Part shown: positions 30,459-39,252 of the stretch, piece by piece
Numbering within the stretch: position 1 is the first letter of the stretch
Layout: every line of letters starts with the position of its first letter
Assembly (NCBI GenBank): GCA_020429045.1
Contig: JAGQLS010000002.1
Location: forward strand, 96,519-160,518
Direction of reading: 5' to 3'
Length of the DNA stretch: 64,000 nucleotides
Source: Candidatus Woesebacteria bacterium
Lineage (GTDB): Bacteria; Patescibacteriota; Microgenomatia; UBA1406; GWC2-37-13
Translations under genes and position numbers: made by a program
Notes under the pieces: model-generated
The model's input: only the letters and a program-made list of their open reading frames with translations
The model's database searches: none
What the model was told of the DNA's origin: nothing

Positions 30459-31106
30459 TTAAAAAAGGGTTAAAAAAGTCGCGGCATTTAATTCTTTGAA
30501 ATTGCGAATAATTTTATTTGCATATAAATTATTATCATAATTGGGATCAAAGCCCACAGTTTTCATGCCTGCTTTTTTTGCTCCTTTTATGCCGTTATTT
30601 CCATCCTCAATAACAATACAGTTTTGAGGGATTTCATTTAAAAGACTTGCAGTTAATAGAAAAATATCCGGAGCGGGTTTACCATTATCAACTTGTTCAC
30701 TGGAAACTATAACATTGAAATATTTTTTGATATTTAAATTTTCTAAAGCGTAATTTAAGAATTTTTTTGGTGAAGCCGACGCCACTGCTAATTTATATTT
30801 ATTTTGATAGAGATCAACAATAAATTTTGAAACCCCCTTAATTGATTTTAAACCTTTTTTTTTAATGATTTTTGTCATCATGTTCCATTTTGTTTCTATA
30901 AGATGATCAATGTCTACATTATTGATTTTATATTTATTTATTAATTTATTAAAAAAAACATAGTCTTCTATTCCGGCGTATTGTTGTGTGATCTGGTTGG
31001 GTGAAAGAATGATACCGATTTTGACTAATAACTCAGATTCGATTTTTGCATGATATTGTTGGGTGTCTGCAATAACTCCGTCAAAATCAAATATAATACT
31101 CTTCAT
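30459..31106 (-). CDS. HAD-superfamily phosphatase, beta-phosphoglucomutase-like
   Basis: 215 residues from ATG 31106. Motif I IIFDFDGVIADTQQYH with both Asp, motif II LAVASASPKKF, motif III Lys in VDNGKPAPDIFL, motif IV VIEDGNNGIKGAKKAG. The Cap-I helical domain is present. Members dephosphorylate or isomerise sugar phosphates. TATAAT (31119-31114, minus strand) lies 7 nt before the ATG. The gene is divergent from the aminotransferase. Confidence 0.88.
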   Translation of the reverse strand: MKSIIFDFDGVIADTQQYHAKIESELLVKIGIILSPNQITQQYAGIEDYVFFNKLINKYKINNVDIDHLIETKWNMMTKIIKKKGLKSIKGVSKFIVDLYQNKYKLAVASASPKKFLNYALENLNIKKYFNVIVSSEQVDNGKPAPDIFLLTASLLNEIPQNCIVIEDGNNGIKGAKKAGMKTVGFDPNYDNNLYANKIIRNFKELNAATFLTLF

Positions 31107-31393
31107 TGAAATTATTATACATTTTTGTAAGTTCACAATCGAATCCAAACACATAGAGAGTTCAAAATGAAATATAAGAATCATTACTAGATAAAAATCG
31201 AAAATTAACAAACCTTGACAACGGTCGGGAGAACCATTTACATATTAAGCTAAACACAGATTTTACAACGTATTTTGCTGATCCCTATTTCGACATGGCA
31301 AAGAGGCATAAATGAATATCGCAACGGATTTTCAATGGAACTCGTGATTTCAACTCAAAAAAATACTTTGTGATAAAATACGTGTATATAAAT

Positions 31394-32797
31394 ATGATGA
31401 TAAAAAAGCTTGTCTTTCTACTTGAATCCAAATATTATAAAAATAATAAAACAGCAGCGTTTATTAACAACTCAAAACAATTTTTAGACCCAAAAATTAT
31501 CCCACTTATATACGCTTATTCTTCAAAAGGAATTAGTTTAAAAACCGACAATGTAATTCATAATGGAGAAGTTTTAGATTTTGCTGGGCAAACAGTCACT
31601 TGTATTCTTGGTCAGAACGACCCTTGGGTTGTCGCAAATATGATTGCCTTTCTGCTTAGCGGAAGACCAAGCTTTTTGAGTACAAAAATAGGTCAGGAGA
31701 TATACTTCACCCTTCCAAAAAAAATAAAGGATATAAGTAAGATGAATGAAGATTGTTTTGTAAATCATCGATTAAATAATGGTTCCGACGCAATTGATTT
31801 TGCAATAAACTTAGCATATGAATATAGTCGAGGAAAGAAAAAATTAATTTCCTTCAAAGGATCGTATCATGGTCAAGGACACTTGCCTTACGGAGCATCT
31901 CACTTACAATCGCATAGACGTTTTTTTGGAACATTCGACACTATTTTCCTTGACGCGCCTTCTCATACAAAGGACATTAATAGAGATCAAAAATTATCAA
32001 AGAATGACTCGAACATTTTAGAAAAATTGACATTAATAGGAAAAGATGCGTTCGCAGTAATTATTGAACCAATTCAATTTAATAATAATGGTAATACGCC
32101 AACTCGTATATTCTTGCAGAATTTAAGAAGTGAATGTAATCGATTAGATATTCCACTGATATTTGATGAGGTGCAAACTGGTTGGGGGTGGTTAGGAAAA
32201 ATGACAGCATCTGAGTACTATGGTGTATGGCCCGACATTATGGTAGTAAGTAAATCTTTAACTGCAGGATACGGACCTTTATCAGCGGTTATTGCACGAA
32301 GGAAGTTTTCTTTTACAGATGCTTTTGGAGCAAGAACGAATGGGGCCGATGTAAGATCGCTTGTGGCTGCATTAGCCGTGATAGATAGATTGATCGGTAC
32401 GCGTGACATTCCTGTAGAAATTATAGATTCGCAATTGGGAAAAGAACTAAAATCTGGTTTACTTATTGATTTCGAGTTTAAACAGCAAATTTTAATGCAG
32501 CAAATAAAAAAATTAAGAAAAGAAGTTAATAGTGAAGCTAAGCATATTAGAATTGGTCAGATCAAAGGAAACGGTTTAGCAAGAATGATTGAAATACAAG
32601 ATAAGAATCGACATTTCAATTCGAAATTAACAAAGCAAATTCAAAAAAAACTTCTTATAGATGGGGGCGTATTTGTTCGTCTTCCTAGTAATAATGACGA
32701 AGTTCATACATTATTTATTAAGATGCCTATTGTAGCGAGTGAGAATCAAATTAAGGATGGTTTTCAACGCATGAAAGAAATAATGATACATATTTAA
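31394..32797 (+). CDS. Class III PLP-dependent aminotransferase
   Basis: 467 residues from ATG 31394. Hallmarks of the ornithine/diaminobutyrate/lysine-epsilon aminotransferase family: NNGSDAIDFAINLA, FKGSYHGQGH, IEPIQF, IFDEVQTGWGWLG, and the Schiff-base lysine in VVSKSLTAGYGP. It transfers an amino group from an omega-amino or amino-sugar/semialdehyde substrate. TGATAAAAT (31371-31379) is the likely -10. It is followed 15 nt later by a kinase-fold gene, and is divergent from the HAD phosphatase, which suggests a joint small-molecule pathway. Confidence 0.85.
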   Translation: MMIKKLVFLLESKYYKNNKTAAFINNSKQFLDPKIIPLIYAYSSKGISLKTDNVIHNGEVLDFAGQTVTCILGQNDPWVVANMIAFLLSGRPSFLSTKIGQEIYFTLPKKIKDISKMNEDCFVNHRLNNGSDAIDFAINLAYEYSRGKKKLISFKGSYHGQGHLPYGASHLQSHRRFFGTFDTIFLDAPSHTKDINRDQKLSKNDSNILEKLTLIGKDAFAVIIEPIQFNNNGNTPTRIFLQNLRSECNRLDIPLIFDEVQTGWGWLGKMTASEYYGVWPDIMVVSKSLTAGYGPLSAVIARRKFSFTDAFGARTNGADVRSLVAALAVIDRLIGTRDIPVEIIDSQLGKELKSGLLIDFEFKQQILMQQIKKLRKEVNSEAKHIRIGQIKGNGLARMIEIQDKNRHFNSKLTKQIQKKLLIDGGVFVRLPSNNDEVHTLFIKMPIVASENQIKDGFQRMKEIMIHI

Positions 32798-32812
32798 GAT
32801 TAATGAAGATTT

Positions 32813-33679
32813 ATGTTTGTCGACGGTCAAATGCATTGTGTTAAAGAGAGAGGAACTACTGATGATAGTAGATTTATATCTATCGGAGGTAAAAAATATG
32901 TAGCAAGATTCACTAAGTCGTTATTGAAGTTGGAAAGAATAGTAGATGAATATAAAAGGATAGGCTTCTTTCAGTTAAGTGGTTCGATTAGACGAAGAAA
33001 TTATCAAGAGCAACTAAGATTAGCACAAAGATGTAATACTCTCGGAGTCATCACTCCATCCCCAATTTGTCACTTTAACAATAATGATTTGACATCAATT
33101 CAACCCACTACGGAAAATGGCATGTTACTAAGAAATCCTTTTTTGAGCGAGTTCCCATCAGAACAAGAAGAAACAATTATTTATCCCTTCATACCAGGCG
33201 TCACTCTTTCTACTTTTTTAGCAACACCCTCCAGAACTCAAGAGTGGCTTGAATGGAAACGGAAAGTAATTTTACGACAACTGTACGACCTGAACGTTTG
33301 TCATAAACATGGAATCATCATGGGTGATAGATGGGGACCTAATCAAATAGTATTTTTTTCTGGAGGGTTTGCTTTAGAACCAAACTTAGCACATATAGAT
33401 ATTGATTTGGACATATCTAAAAATTTAGAAAGTGGGGAATATAATCAAAACGCAGCAGTCTTTGAGGTGGCACAAGTACTATATCATATTTTGTTTTGGA
33501 TAAACCCAGCAGAAAGAGAAAGTACTTTTAGAAAGGTATTGAAACCCGAATGGCAAAAGATCGAAAATAATTACGATAAAGATACATTATATTTTCTATT
33601 AGAGGGACACAGAAACCATTTTAATACAAATGATGTACATTATTCGTTTCCAGAAAGCACACTATTAACACAGCTATGA
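32813..33679 (+). CDS. Protein-kinase-fold protein (APH/RIO-like)
   Basis: 288 residues. ISIGGKKYVARFTK gives a candidate ATP-binding Lys; HKHGIIMGDRWGPNQIVFF resembles the catalytic loop with Asp and Asn; LAHIDIDLD stands where the DFG Asp lies in aminoglycoside and choline kinases. The glycine loop is weak. It probably phosphorylates a small molecule. The 15-nt gap to the aminotransferase gene implies co-transcription. Confidence 0.6.
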   Translation: MFVDGQMHCVKERGTTDDSRFISIGGKKYVARFTKSLLKLERIVDEYKRIGFFQLSGSIRRRNYQEQLRLAQRCNTLGVITPSPICHFNNNDLTSIQPTTENGMLLRNPFLSEFPSEQEETIIYPFIPGVTLSTFLATPSRTQEWLEWKRKVILRQLYDLNVCHKHGIIMGDRWGPNQIVFFSGGFALEPNLAHIDIDLDISKNLESGEYNQNAAVFEVAQVLYHILFWINPAERESTFRKVLKPEWQKIENNYDKDTLYFLLEGHRNHFNTNDVHYSFPESTLLTQL

Positions 33680-33821
33680 AATTATTATAGGGAGAACATG
33701 TCGATCTATCGGAATCAAAAATTATTGATTTTTTGTGACGAACATAAGTTTTTTACGAAATATAGTCTCTTTTTCCACATTTTGTTATACTTAAGACGAT
33801 ATTTTTCTACACAATATTTAT

Positions 33822-34715
33822 ATGACAAAGCATATATTTGACCCGGTTGCGTACGAAAAACGGATTCGCTCCATCGCCTCATTTATCAAATCACGCCTTC
33901 CTGACTATTTTGTGCCGCAGTTTGCCCTCACCTTAGGTTCGGGCCTTGGTCAAGTTGCAGAAAACATAACATCCGTATGCAAACCCATCCCGTATGCCCA
34001 AATTCCAGATTTTATTGAAACTACCGTACCCGGGCATGCCGGAAACTTTATCGCAGGCACGATCTCAGGCATTCCAATTATCGGTTTGCAGGGTCGCAAA
34101 CATCTTTATGAGATGGGTATGCAACCGAACCCAGTCATGGCGCTTCGAGAAGTCACCTTGCCGGTGCAAATAGTTCGAGCATTGGGGGCGCATACCTATG
34201 TTGCAACCAATGCCGCAGGCGGACTCAATAGTTTATTTCAAAAGGGAGATCTAATGATCATCCGTTCCCACATGGGACTTTTCTATCCCAATGCTTTGCA
34301 GGGTCCACCGGTCATGGGATCTCAACAATTTGTCCCGCAAAATAGAGAGTATAACGAGTCGATGAGAAAATTGTTACTTGAGGTAGCTCGTCAGACAAAA
34401 CACACAAAACATGTCTACCAAGGGGTGTATGCAGCGGTGCCCGGGTCTTCGTTTGAAACTTCGGCCGAATGTCAGGCTCTTCGCATGCTGGGGGTTGACG
34501 CGGTTGGTATGTCGACGGTGCCTGAGGTCATGGTTGCAACCAGCCTGGGTATGGAAACCGTAGGCATTTCGCTCATCACCAATGTCATCGCCCCAGACGG
34601 AGTGAATGCAACTTCGCACGAAGAGGTCATGGATTCACTCAACGAGCAAGAAGCCAACAACCGTATTGCGCAGATTATTACTGACTTTTTTTCTTTATAT
34701 AAAAATAGGAAATGA
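33822..34715 (+). CDS. Purine nucleoside phosphorylase (trimeric class)
   Basis: 297 residues. Family blocks in order: TLGSGLGQVA (phosphate loop), TVPGHAGNF, GRKHLYEMG, ATNAAGGLN, VPGSSFETSAE, GMSTVPEVMVA (with the purine-side Met), ISLITNVIA. It splits inosine/guanosine-type nucleosides with phosphate for purine salvage in the cytoplasm. Asn in ITN favours 6-oxopurines. Its stop is 18 nt from the convergent DipZ-like gene. Confidence 0.92.
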   Translation: MTKHIFDPVAYEKRIRSIASFIKSRLPDYFVPQFALTLGSGLGQVAENITSVCKPIPYAQIPDFIETTVPGHAGNFIAGTISGIPIIGLQGRKHLYEMGMQPNPVMALREVTLPVQIVRALGAHTYVATNAAGGLNSLFQKGDLMIIRSHMGLFYPNALQGPPVMGSQQFVPQNREYNESMRKLLLEVARQTKHTKHVYQGVYAAVPGSSFETSAECQALRMLGVDAVGMSTVPEVMVATSLGMETVGISLITNVIAPDGVNATSHEEVMDSLNEQEANNRIAQIITDFFSLYKNRK

Positions 34716-34733
34716 AGTCGAGATACTTTTTCC

Positions 34734-36431
34734 TTATCCAAAGGTGAAGGCAAAAATTTGAATGCCCGGGTCAAATTCCAGTCTCAGCTCGTGGTTCCCG
34801 CGGTCGCCTTGCAGATCGACCAACTCATAGAGTCGGTCAACATCGAGTTTTACCACACCGTTTTGTACATCCTTCCCCGCACGGGCAGTATCGATTTGTT
34901 TTCCATCCAGATATACCCTAACCATATTGTCTCCACTTTCTGCAGGGTGCATAACCAAATATACATTGTTTGCGCGAAAGGAAAGCACGAGCACGGCATC
35001 TTCGATACTTTCTGCATATTCCTGCTCCAGATTCCAGGTGCCGCCATATGAGAAGTAGTCCTCTTTCAAAGATGGAACAAGCGTCAAATTTTGTTTGCCC
35101 ACTTTATTAATCCCATTCATCACACGATTGATCCTTCCTAAACCAAGATACGTTTCAGGTGTTTGATCAAATTGGGGAGTCTGATCTTGCAGGTCGACCG
35201 TTTCTTTCGTTACCGCAGTGCCTTTTTCTTCAAGGAGCTGTTTGATCATCATTTCCGTTTCTTCGTACTTTCCTTCGCCAAAATGAGTGTAACGGATGCT
35301 CCCTTCAACGTCGATGAGATATTTGGCAGGCCAGTAGTGATTGTTGTATGCGCGCCATGTTGCAAAATTGTTATCCTGAGCAACTGGATAGGCGATACCA
35401 TAGTCTTGGATCGCGTTTTCGACATTCTCAGTCTTTTTTTCAAACTCAAATTCTGGTGCATGTACCCCGATAACCACGAATCCATCGTCCTTGTACTTCT
35501 CATACCACGAGGTCACGTAGGGCAACGTGCGAATGCAGTTGATGCACGTGTAGGTCCAAAAATCGACAAGCACGACCTTTCCCCGCAGCGATGCCATAGT
35601 GGGTGGGGTATCGATATTGAGCCACTGAGTTATGCCGACAAATTCCGGAACCTGTTTTTTTGGGAGAATGCTTGTTCCCGGCTGACTCAATTTATCGAGT
35701 TGATCTTGCACTTGTGGGTTGGATTCGAGTGCAGTGAGATATTGTGAATACGAAGGAAATGCATCGAGTAAGTTCGCTTGAAGCGTTTTGTCATATCCGG
35801 TATAGATGAACACTGCTGTTATGATCATAATAACGCCGAAAATTTGTTGAATTCGACCGGTATATTGTGAAAAAAACTTTGTTTTCGTAAAGAGTTTGTT
35901 GCCAAGAACTGTGAAAAGAAAGAGGGGAATACATACCCCGACAACATACGTAAGCGTAACCAGCACCACATCGATACTAAGAGAGCGGGTGGCAGCAAGC
36001 GTTGCAATAGTTGCCAGAATTGGTCCTGCGCACGGCGTCCAGACGATGCCAAGCGACGCACCGGTTATGAATCCGGACAAAAAGCTATCTCCTTTGACGT
36101 TTGAAATGTTCATTTTCCCGCTGAGGGTACTTACCCAGCTTTCGAGCTTCTGATTGAGCGAGGGTATGATGAGCGAAAGTCCCAAAAAGCCGATCACAAT
36201 AACAGCAACCAACCGAAACGATTCCGCGTCAATGGGTAGAATTTTGACAAGATACGAGATGGTCAGGGTAAACAAAGCAAAACTAGCGCCGATGCCGATG
36301 GTCATGCCAAGCGCTTTGTTTTTCCCACCGGTTGCAGAAGAAGAGAGAATAATAGGCAAAAGCGGCCAGATGCACGGTGCGAAAATGGTTACCAGACCAG
36401 ATATGAACGCAAAAACAAGAAGTACCAACAT
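34734..36431 (-). CDS. DipZ-like fusion: CcdA transmembrane domain, thioredoxin domain, C-terminal module
   Basis: 565 residues. Residues 1-225 are a six-helix CcdA/DsbD-beta domain with the paired redox cysteines in FAPCIWPLLP and WTPCAGPILA. About residues 270-400 form a TlpA/thioredoxin domain with TCINC active site. The distal ~150 residues are beta-rich (VYLVMHPAESGDNMVRVYLD), as in mycobacterial DipZ. It passes electrons from cytoplasmic thioredoxin to outside disulfides. TATAAT (36443-36438) lies 6 nt before the ATG: leaderless. Confidence 0.9.
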   Translation of the reverse strand: MLVLLVFAFISGLVTIFAPCIWPLLPIILSSSATGGKNKALGMTIGIGASFALFTLTISYLVKILPIDAESFRLVAVIVIGFLGLSLIIPSLNQKLESWVSTLSGKMNISNVKGDSFLSGFITGASLGIVWTPCAGPILATIATLAATRSLSIDVVLVTLTYVVGVCIPLFLFTVLGNKLFTKTKFFSQYTGRIQQIFGVIMIITAVFIYTGYDKTLQANLLDAFPSYSQYLTALESNPQVQDQLDKLSQPGTSILPKKQVPEFVGITQWLNIDTPPTMASLRGKVVLVDFWTYTCINCIRTLPYVTSWYEKYKDDGFVVIGVHAPEFEFEKKTENVENAIQDYGIAYPVAQDNNFATWRAYNNHYWPAKYLIDVEGSIRYTHFGEGKYEETEMMIKQLLEEKGTAVTKETVDLQDQTPQFDQTPETYLGLGRINRVMNGINKVGKQNLTLVPSLKEDYFSYGGTWNLEQEYAESIEDAVLVLSFRANNVYLVMHPAESGDNMVRVYLDGKQIDTARAGKDVQNGVVKLDVDRLYELVDLQGDRGNHELRLEFDPGIQIFAFTFG

Positions 36432-36472
36432 AGGTTCATTATAGCGAATGTTGAAAGATTATAGAAATGAAG

Positions 36473-36679
36473 TTATTGTGGCTGTGTTGGTTGATGATAA
36501 TATAACGGTGGCTCCATAGGTTGACCATATTCATCAAGAAGTTGCACTTGCACTGCGCCATTAGCTAGCTTACCAATTACTATTGCAACAACAGCTTTTG
36601 TCAGTGTAATAAAGTCACTATCTTCATGAGTGCCGTAGTTAAGCTCGGTACCTGTAGGAATTGTTATACGTTCATTCAT
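36473..36679 (-). CDS. Small hypothetical protein
   Basis: 68 residues, with a hydrophobic central strand region (TKAVVAIVIGKLANGAVQVQ) and a Pro/Gln-rich tail. No family recognised. It lies 32 nt downstream of the next gene on the same strand and could be co-transcribed with it. Confidence 0.45.
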   Translation of the reverse strand: MNERITIPTGTELNYGTHEDSDFITLTKAVVAIVIGKLANGAVQVQLLDEYGQPMEPPLYYHQPTQPQ

Positions 36680-36711
36680 AATTAAGAAAATATATAAAAG
36701 ACTATTTTCCT

Positions 36712-37530
36712 CTATTTTAGTTTTTGAAACAAGTCATACATTTCTTCGAGTTTTAATCGGAGAATAGGTAATTCATTTGGAGCATCAGGAAATAAGGATT
36801 GTTCATGGTCTCCGGGTTCCCATTCGCCAGTAGTATAAAAATAAAGTTTGTAATAATAAGCCTCTAGGGTTTCAAATATTCTTTCAATTATATACTGTCG
36901 TAAAGAATCGAAATATGGTATTTTGCCAGTTGATCCGATTTTCGGAAGTGCTAAGTGATGAAGCCATTCTCTTATGTGCATATCGTTTTCCCACGCAGCT
37001 ACTTGCCAATCGCCTAATGAGAGATTCAGAGAAGGACAAAACAGTAGTGGATCATATACGTGACGTTCATGTATCCTATTTGGTTTAATTGAAGCCAATT
37101 TTACGTTGATTCCTAGAAAGGGAACAAGACCAATTTGCGGATAAATCTTTGCCAATATAAGATCCACACCTTTCCTTTGAAATTTTTCATTAGTCAATCC
37201 TTTTTCAAAGGTATCTGGCGCTAAGTGGACATCGTATCCAAATGGTGAAATGAGTCTTTGTAGTGCGATAAACGTAGCCCATTCTGAAAATAGAGCCTTA
37301 GGTAGTTCGTTACTACCTGACCCTTGATTAATTATGAGTCCTCGTACGGCTTTTTGTTTATGATGTTGAAGTCCTGGTTCGTTATTGCCTGGTATCTGTC
37401 GCGCGGTAAGAAGTCTTATATAGGGCGGATTGGCTGCAAAAGCTGTTGCCATTGCAACCTGTAAAGAAGCGTATCTTGTGCGTGATATATCTTCACTCAA
37501 GATAGTATTTATTATATTACTTTTGAACAT
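36712..37530 (-). CDS. Hypothetical protein, possible nuclease-like core
   Basis: 272 residues, soluble, no family recognised. GVDLILAKIYPQIGLVPFLG followed by INVKLA contains an acidic strand and a lysine-bearing strand spaced as in some PD-(D/E)xK folds, but this is weak. The C-terminus is Glu- and Tyr-rich. Lower GC than the following gene, to which it is divergent. Confidence 0.5.
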   Translation of the reverse strand: MFKSNIINTILSEDISRTRYASLQVAMATAFAANPPYIRLLTARQIPGNNEPGLQHHKQKAVRGLIINQGSGSNELPKALFSEWATFIALQRLISPFGYDVHLAPDTFEKGLTNEKFQRKGVDLILAKIYPQIGLVPFLGINVKLASIKPNRIHERHVYDPLLFCPSLNLSLGDWQVAAWENDMHIREWLHHLALPKIGSTGKIPYFDSLRQYIIERIFETLEAYYYKLYFYTTGEWEPGDHEQSLFPDAPNELPILRLKLEEMYDLFQKLK

Positions 37531-37570
37531 TTGATTTCAATTTATTTTTTCTTAATGTGTACAATGAGGT

Positions 37571-38458
37571 ATGGGCGCACAATCTTCTTCACATTTTCAC
37601 AGCCTAAAGAAAAAATGGACTAAGCGCCACGAAGATCTTAAAAAGCATATTTGGGACAAACACAGAGATTCCCTCACGTGGGCACAACAATCTTCAAAGC
37701 AACTCATGGCCGGGTCACTTGCCGGCCTTGTGATGCTCACTCAGGCCTCAACAGCACATGCTGCACCCCAAAACCTTTTGCCGTCACCAGTGCCTGCACC
37801 CAACGAGCGCCACCACCGGACTCCAGACCAGCTTGTGTCCGAACTTGCGTCTATACTTCCTCAAACAGTCAGATCTCTTTCTCAAGAGCAAAAAGAAGAG
37901 GTTGCACGTACCCTCTCAACATCATTTAACCTCTCGGTTGCATCAAACCTGCAAGGAAAAGAACTCAATAGGACCTACGGCGTAATCGGCGCGGAGCAAC
38001 ACCTGACACGTTATCCAGGCGACAACATCATAACCCATTTCCAAACACTTGAAGAACAAAGTCGCTTTGCTCGTTCGGGCATGGCACCAGGGCGCAGCGC
38101 GTGGGGCTATTTTACCGATTCTCGATCCACTCTTACCCAAAAGGATATCGACCGAGAGAAATATTACATCGCGGTACAAACATTTCTTTCTCCGGGGTGG
38201 AATGAAAGCACAAGAGAGTATTATAATTTCTTTAAGTATCGAAAAATGCTCGTCGTCAATCCAGAAAACGGCAAAGCCGTGGTCGTCGTCATCGGCGACG
38301 CCGGACCCGCTCCATGGACGGGCAAACAGCTTGGTGGTTCTCCGGAAGTTATGCAGTATTTAGAACGCCAAGACGGTGGTGCACGTGGGTCTGTGCTCTA
38401 TTTTTTCATAGACGACCCAGCAGATACCGTGCCACTTGGGCCGATACAAATTCAGTAA
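37571..38458 (+). CDS. Exported protein with possible double-psi beta-barrel C-terminus
   Basis: 295 residues. A long basic N-terminus precedes a hydrophobic segment and cleavage site (SLAGLVMLTQASTAHAAPQ near residue 65), so export is likely. The C-terminal part (KAVVVVIGDAGPAPWTGKQL, then SPEVMQYL) resembles the VVVRINDRGP...S region of RlpA/3D-type barrels acting on peptidoglycan, but catalytic residues are not certain. TACAAT (37560-37565) lies 5 nt before the ATG. Confidence 0.6.
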   Translation: MGAQSSSHFHSLKKKWTKRHEDLKKHIWDKHRDSLTWAQQSSKQLMAGSLAGLVMLTQASTAHAAPQNLLPSPVPAPNERHHRTPDQLVSELASILPQTVRSLSQEQKEEVARTLSTSFNLSVASNLQGKELNRTYGVIGAEQHLTRYPGDNIITHFQTLEEQSRFARSGMAPGRSAWGYFTDSRSTLTQKDIDREKYYIAVQTFLSPGWNESTREYYNFFKYRKMLVVNPENGKAVVVVIGDAGPAPWTGKQLGGSPEVMQYLERQDGGARGSVLYFFIDDPADTVPLGPIQIQ

Positions 38459-38465
38459 ACAAATT

Positions 38466-38795
38466 ATGCACAAACATTTTTATACACACCTTCTCCAAAT
38501 CGACTCTATTATTATTCCACTCGATACCATGGAACTGCTCCCGGAAGAAAAAAATGAACTTCTCGTGCTTATCGAGACTCAGGTTCACCACGTAGTCATC
38601 GATACGGTACTTTCAGAACTTTCAGAAGAGCATAAACGAATATTTTTGGCTAATCTCGAAGAAGACAACCACGAGACAATATGGAAACACCTCAAAGAAC
38701 AGATTGAAGAAGTTGAAACAAAAATCCAACAAGCAGTTCACACATTGCAACAAACATTGCACCAGGATATGGTCATGACAAAACTTGCGCCTTAG
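38466..38795 (+). CDS. Small helical protein, CPR-type (DUF5663-like)
   Basis: 109 residues. The N-terminal part (LLPEEKNELLVLIETQVHH) and the acidic middle (LSELSEEHKRIFLANLEEDN) match the style of short helical proteins frequent in CPR genomes (DUF5663-like, from memory), followed by a coiled-coil tail (IEEVETKIQQAVHTLQQTLH). It begins 7 nt after the previous stop, so it is probably in the same operon. Function unknown. Confidence 0.6.
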   Translation: MHKHFYTHLLQIDSIIIPLDTMELLPEEKNELLVLIETQVHHVVIDTVLSELSEEHKRIFLANLEEDNHETIWKHLKEQIEEVETKIQQAVHTLQQTLHQDMVMTKLAP

Positions 38796-38813
38796 ATATG
38801 TTAAAATGAGATT

Positions 38814-39146
38814 ATGCAAAAACCAAGACGCGCATTGAGCGAATTTGAGGGATTTCTCAATTTTATCCGCGAACAGGGAGTAGTTGGTCTTGCGGTCGGG
38901 TTCATTCTCGGAGGGGCCGTGTCAAAACTTGTTTCTTCACTTGTTACCGACATCATCAACCCTTTGTTGGGATTGTTTTTGGGCAAAGTAGAAGCTCTTT
39001 CTGATGCATACATTGTGCTTGGTGATGCAAAGCTTATGTGGGGACACTTCCTCAACGTCCTCATCGATTTTATTGTCATATCAATGGTTGTCTACTATGG
39101 CGTGAAAGGTCTTGGCATACACAAACTCGATAAGCCCAAAAAATAG
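38814..39146 (+). CDS. mscL: Large-conductance mechanosensitive channel MscL
   Basis: 110 residues, slightly short for the family. Two membrane helices: TM1 GVVGLAVGFILGGAVSKLV with the conserved VGFILGGA packing face, and TM2 FLNVLIDFIVISMVVYY, separated by a short periplasmic loop. The N-terminal amphipathic helix (EFEGFLNFIREQ) is present; the C-terminal bundle is reduced. It opens at high membrane tension to release solutes. TAAAAT (38802-38807) is 6 nt before the ATG. Confidence 0.95.
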   Translation: MQKPRRALSEFEGFLNFIREQGVVGLAVGFILGGAVSKLVSSLVTDIINPLLGLFLGKVEALSDAYIVLGDAKLMWGHFLNVLIDFIVISMVVYYGVKGLGIHKLDKPKK

Positions 39147-39252
39147 CCATCACGCCCTATCATCCTCTTCCGTCTTTCTCTACCCTCAATATATTCATCA
39201 CTCTTTTTTTAGCTATTGCTTGCGCGGGAAGTTGTTATACTGATAATTGATT

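Noticed and set aside
35163..35747. Plus-strand 194-codon frame inside the DipZ-like gene
   Set aside because: Antisense to a clear thioredoxin/CcdA protein with intact motifs; no promoter or family.
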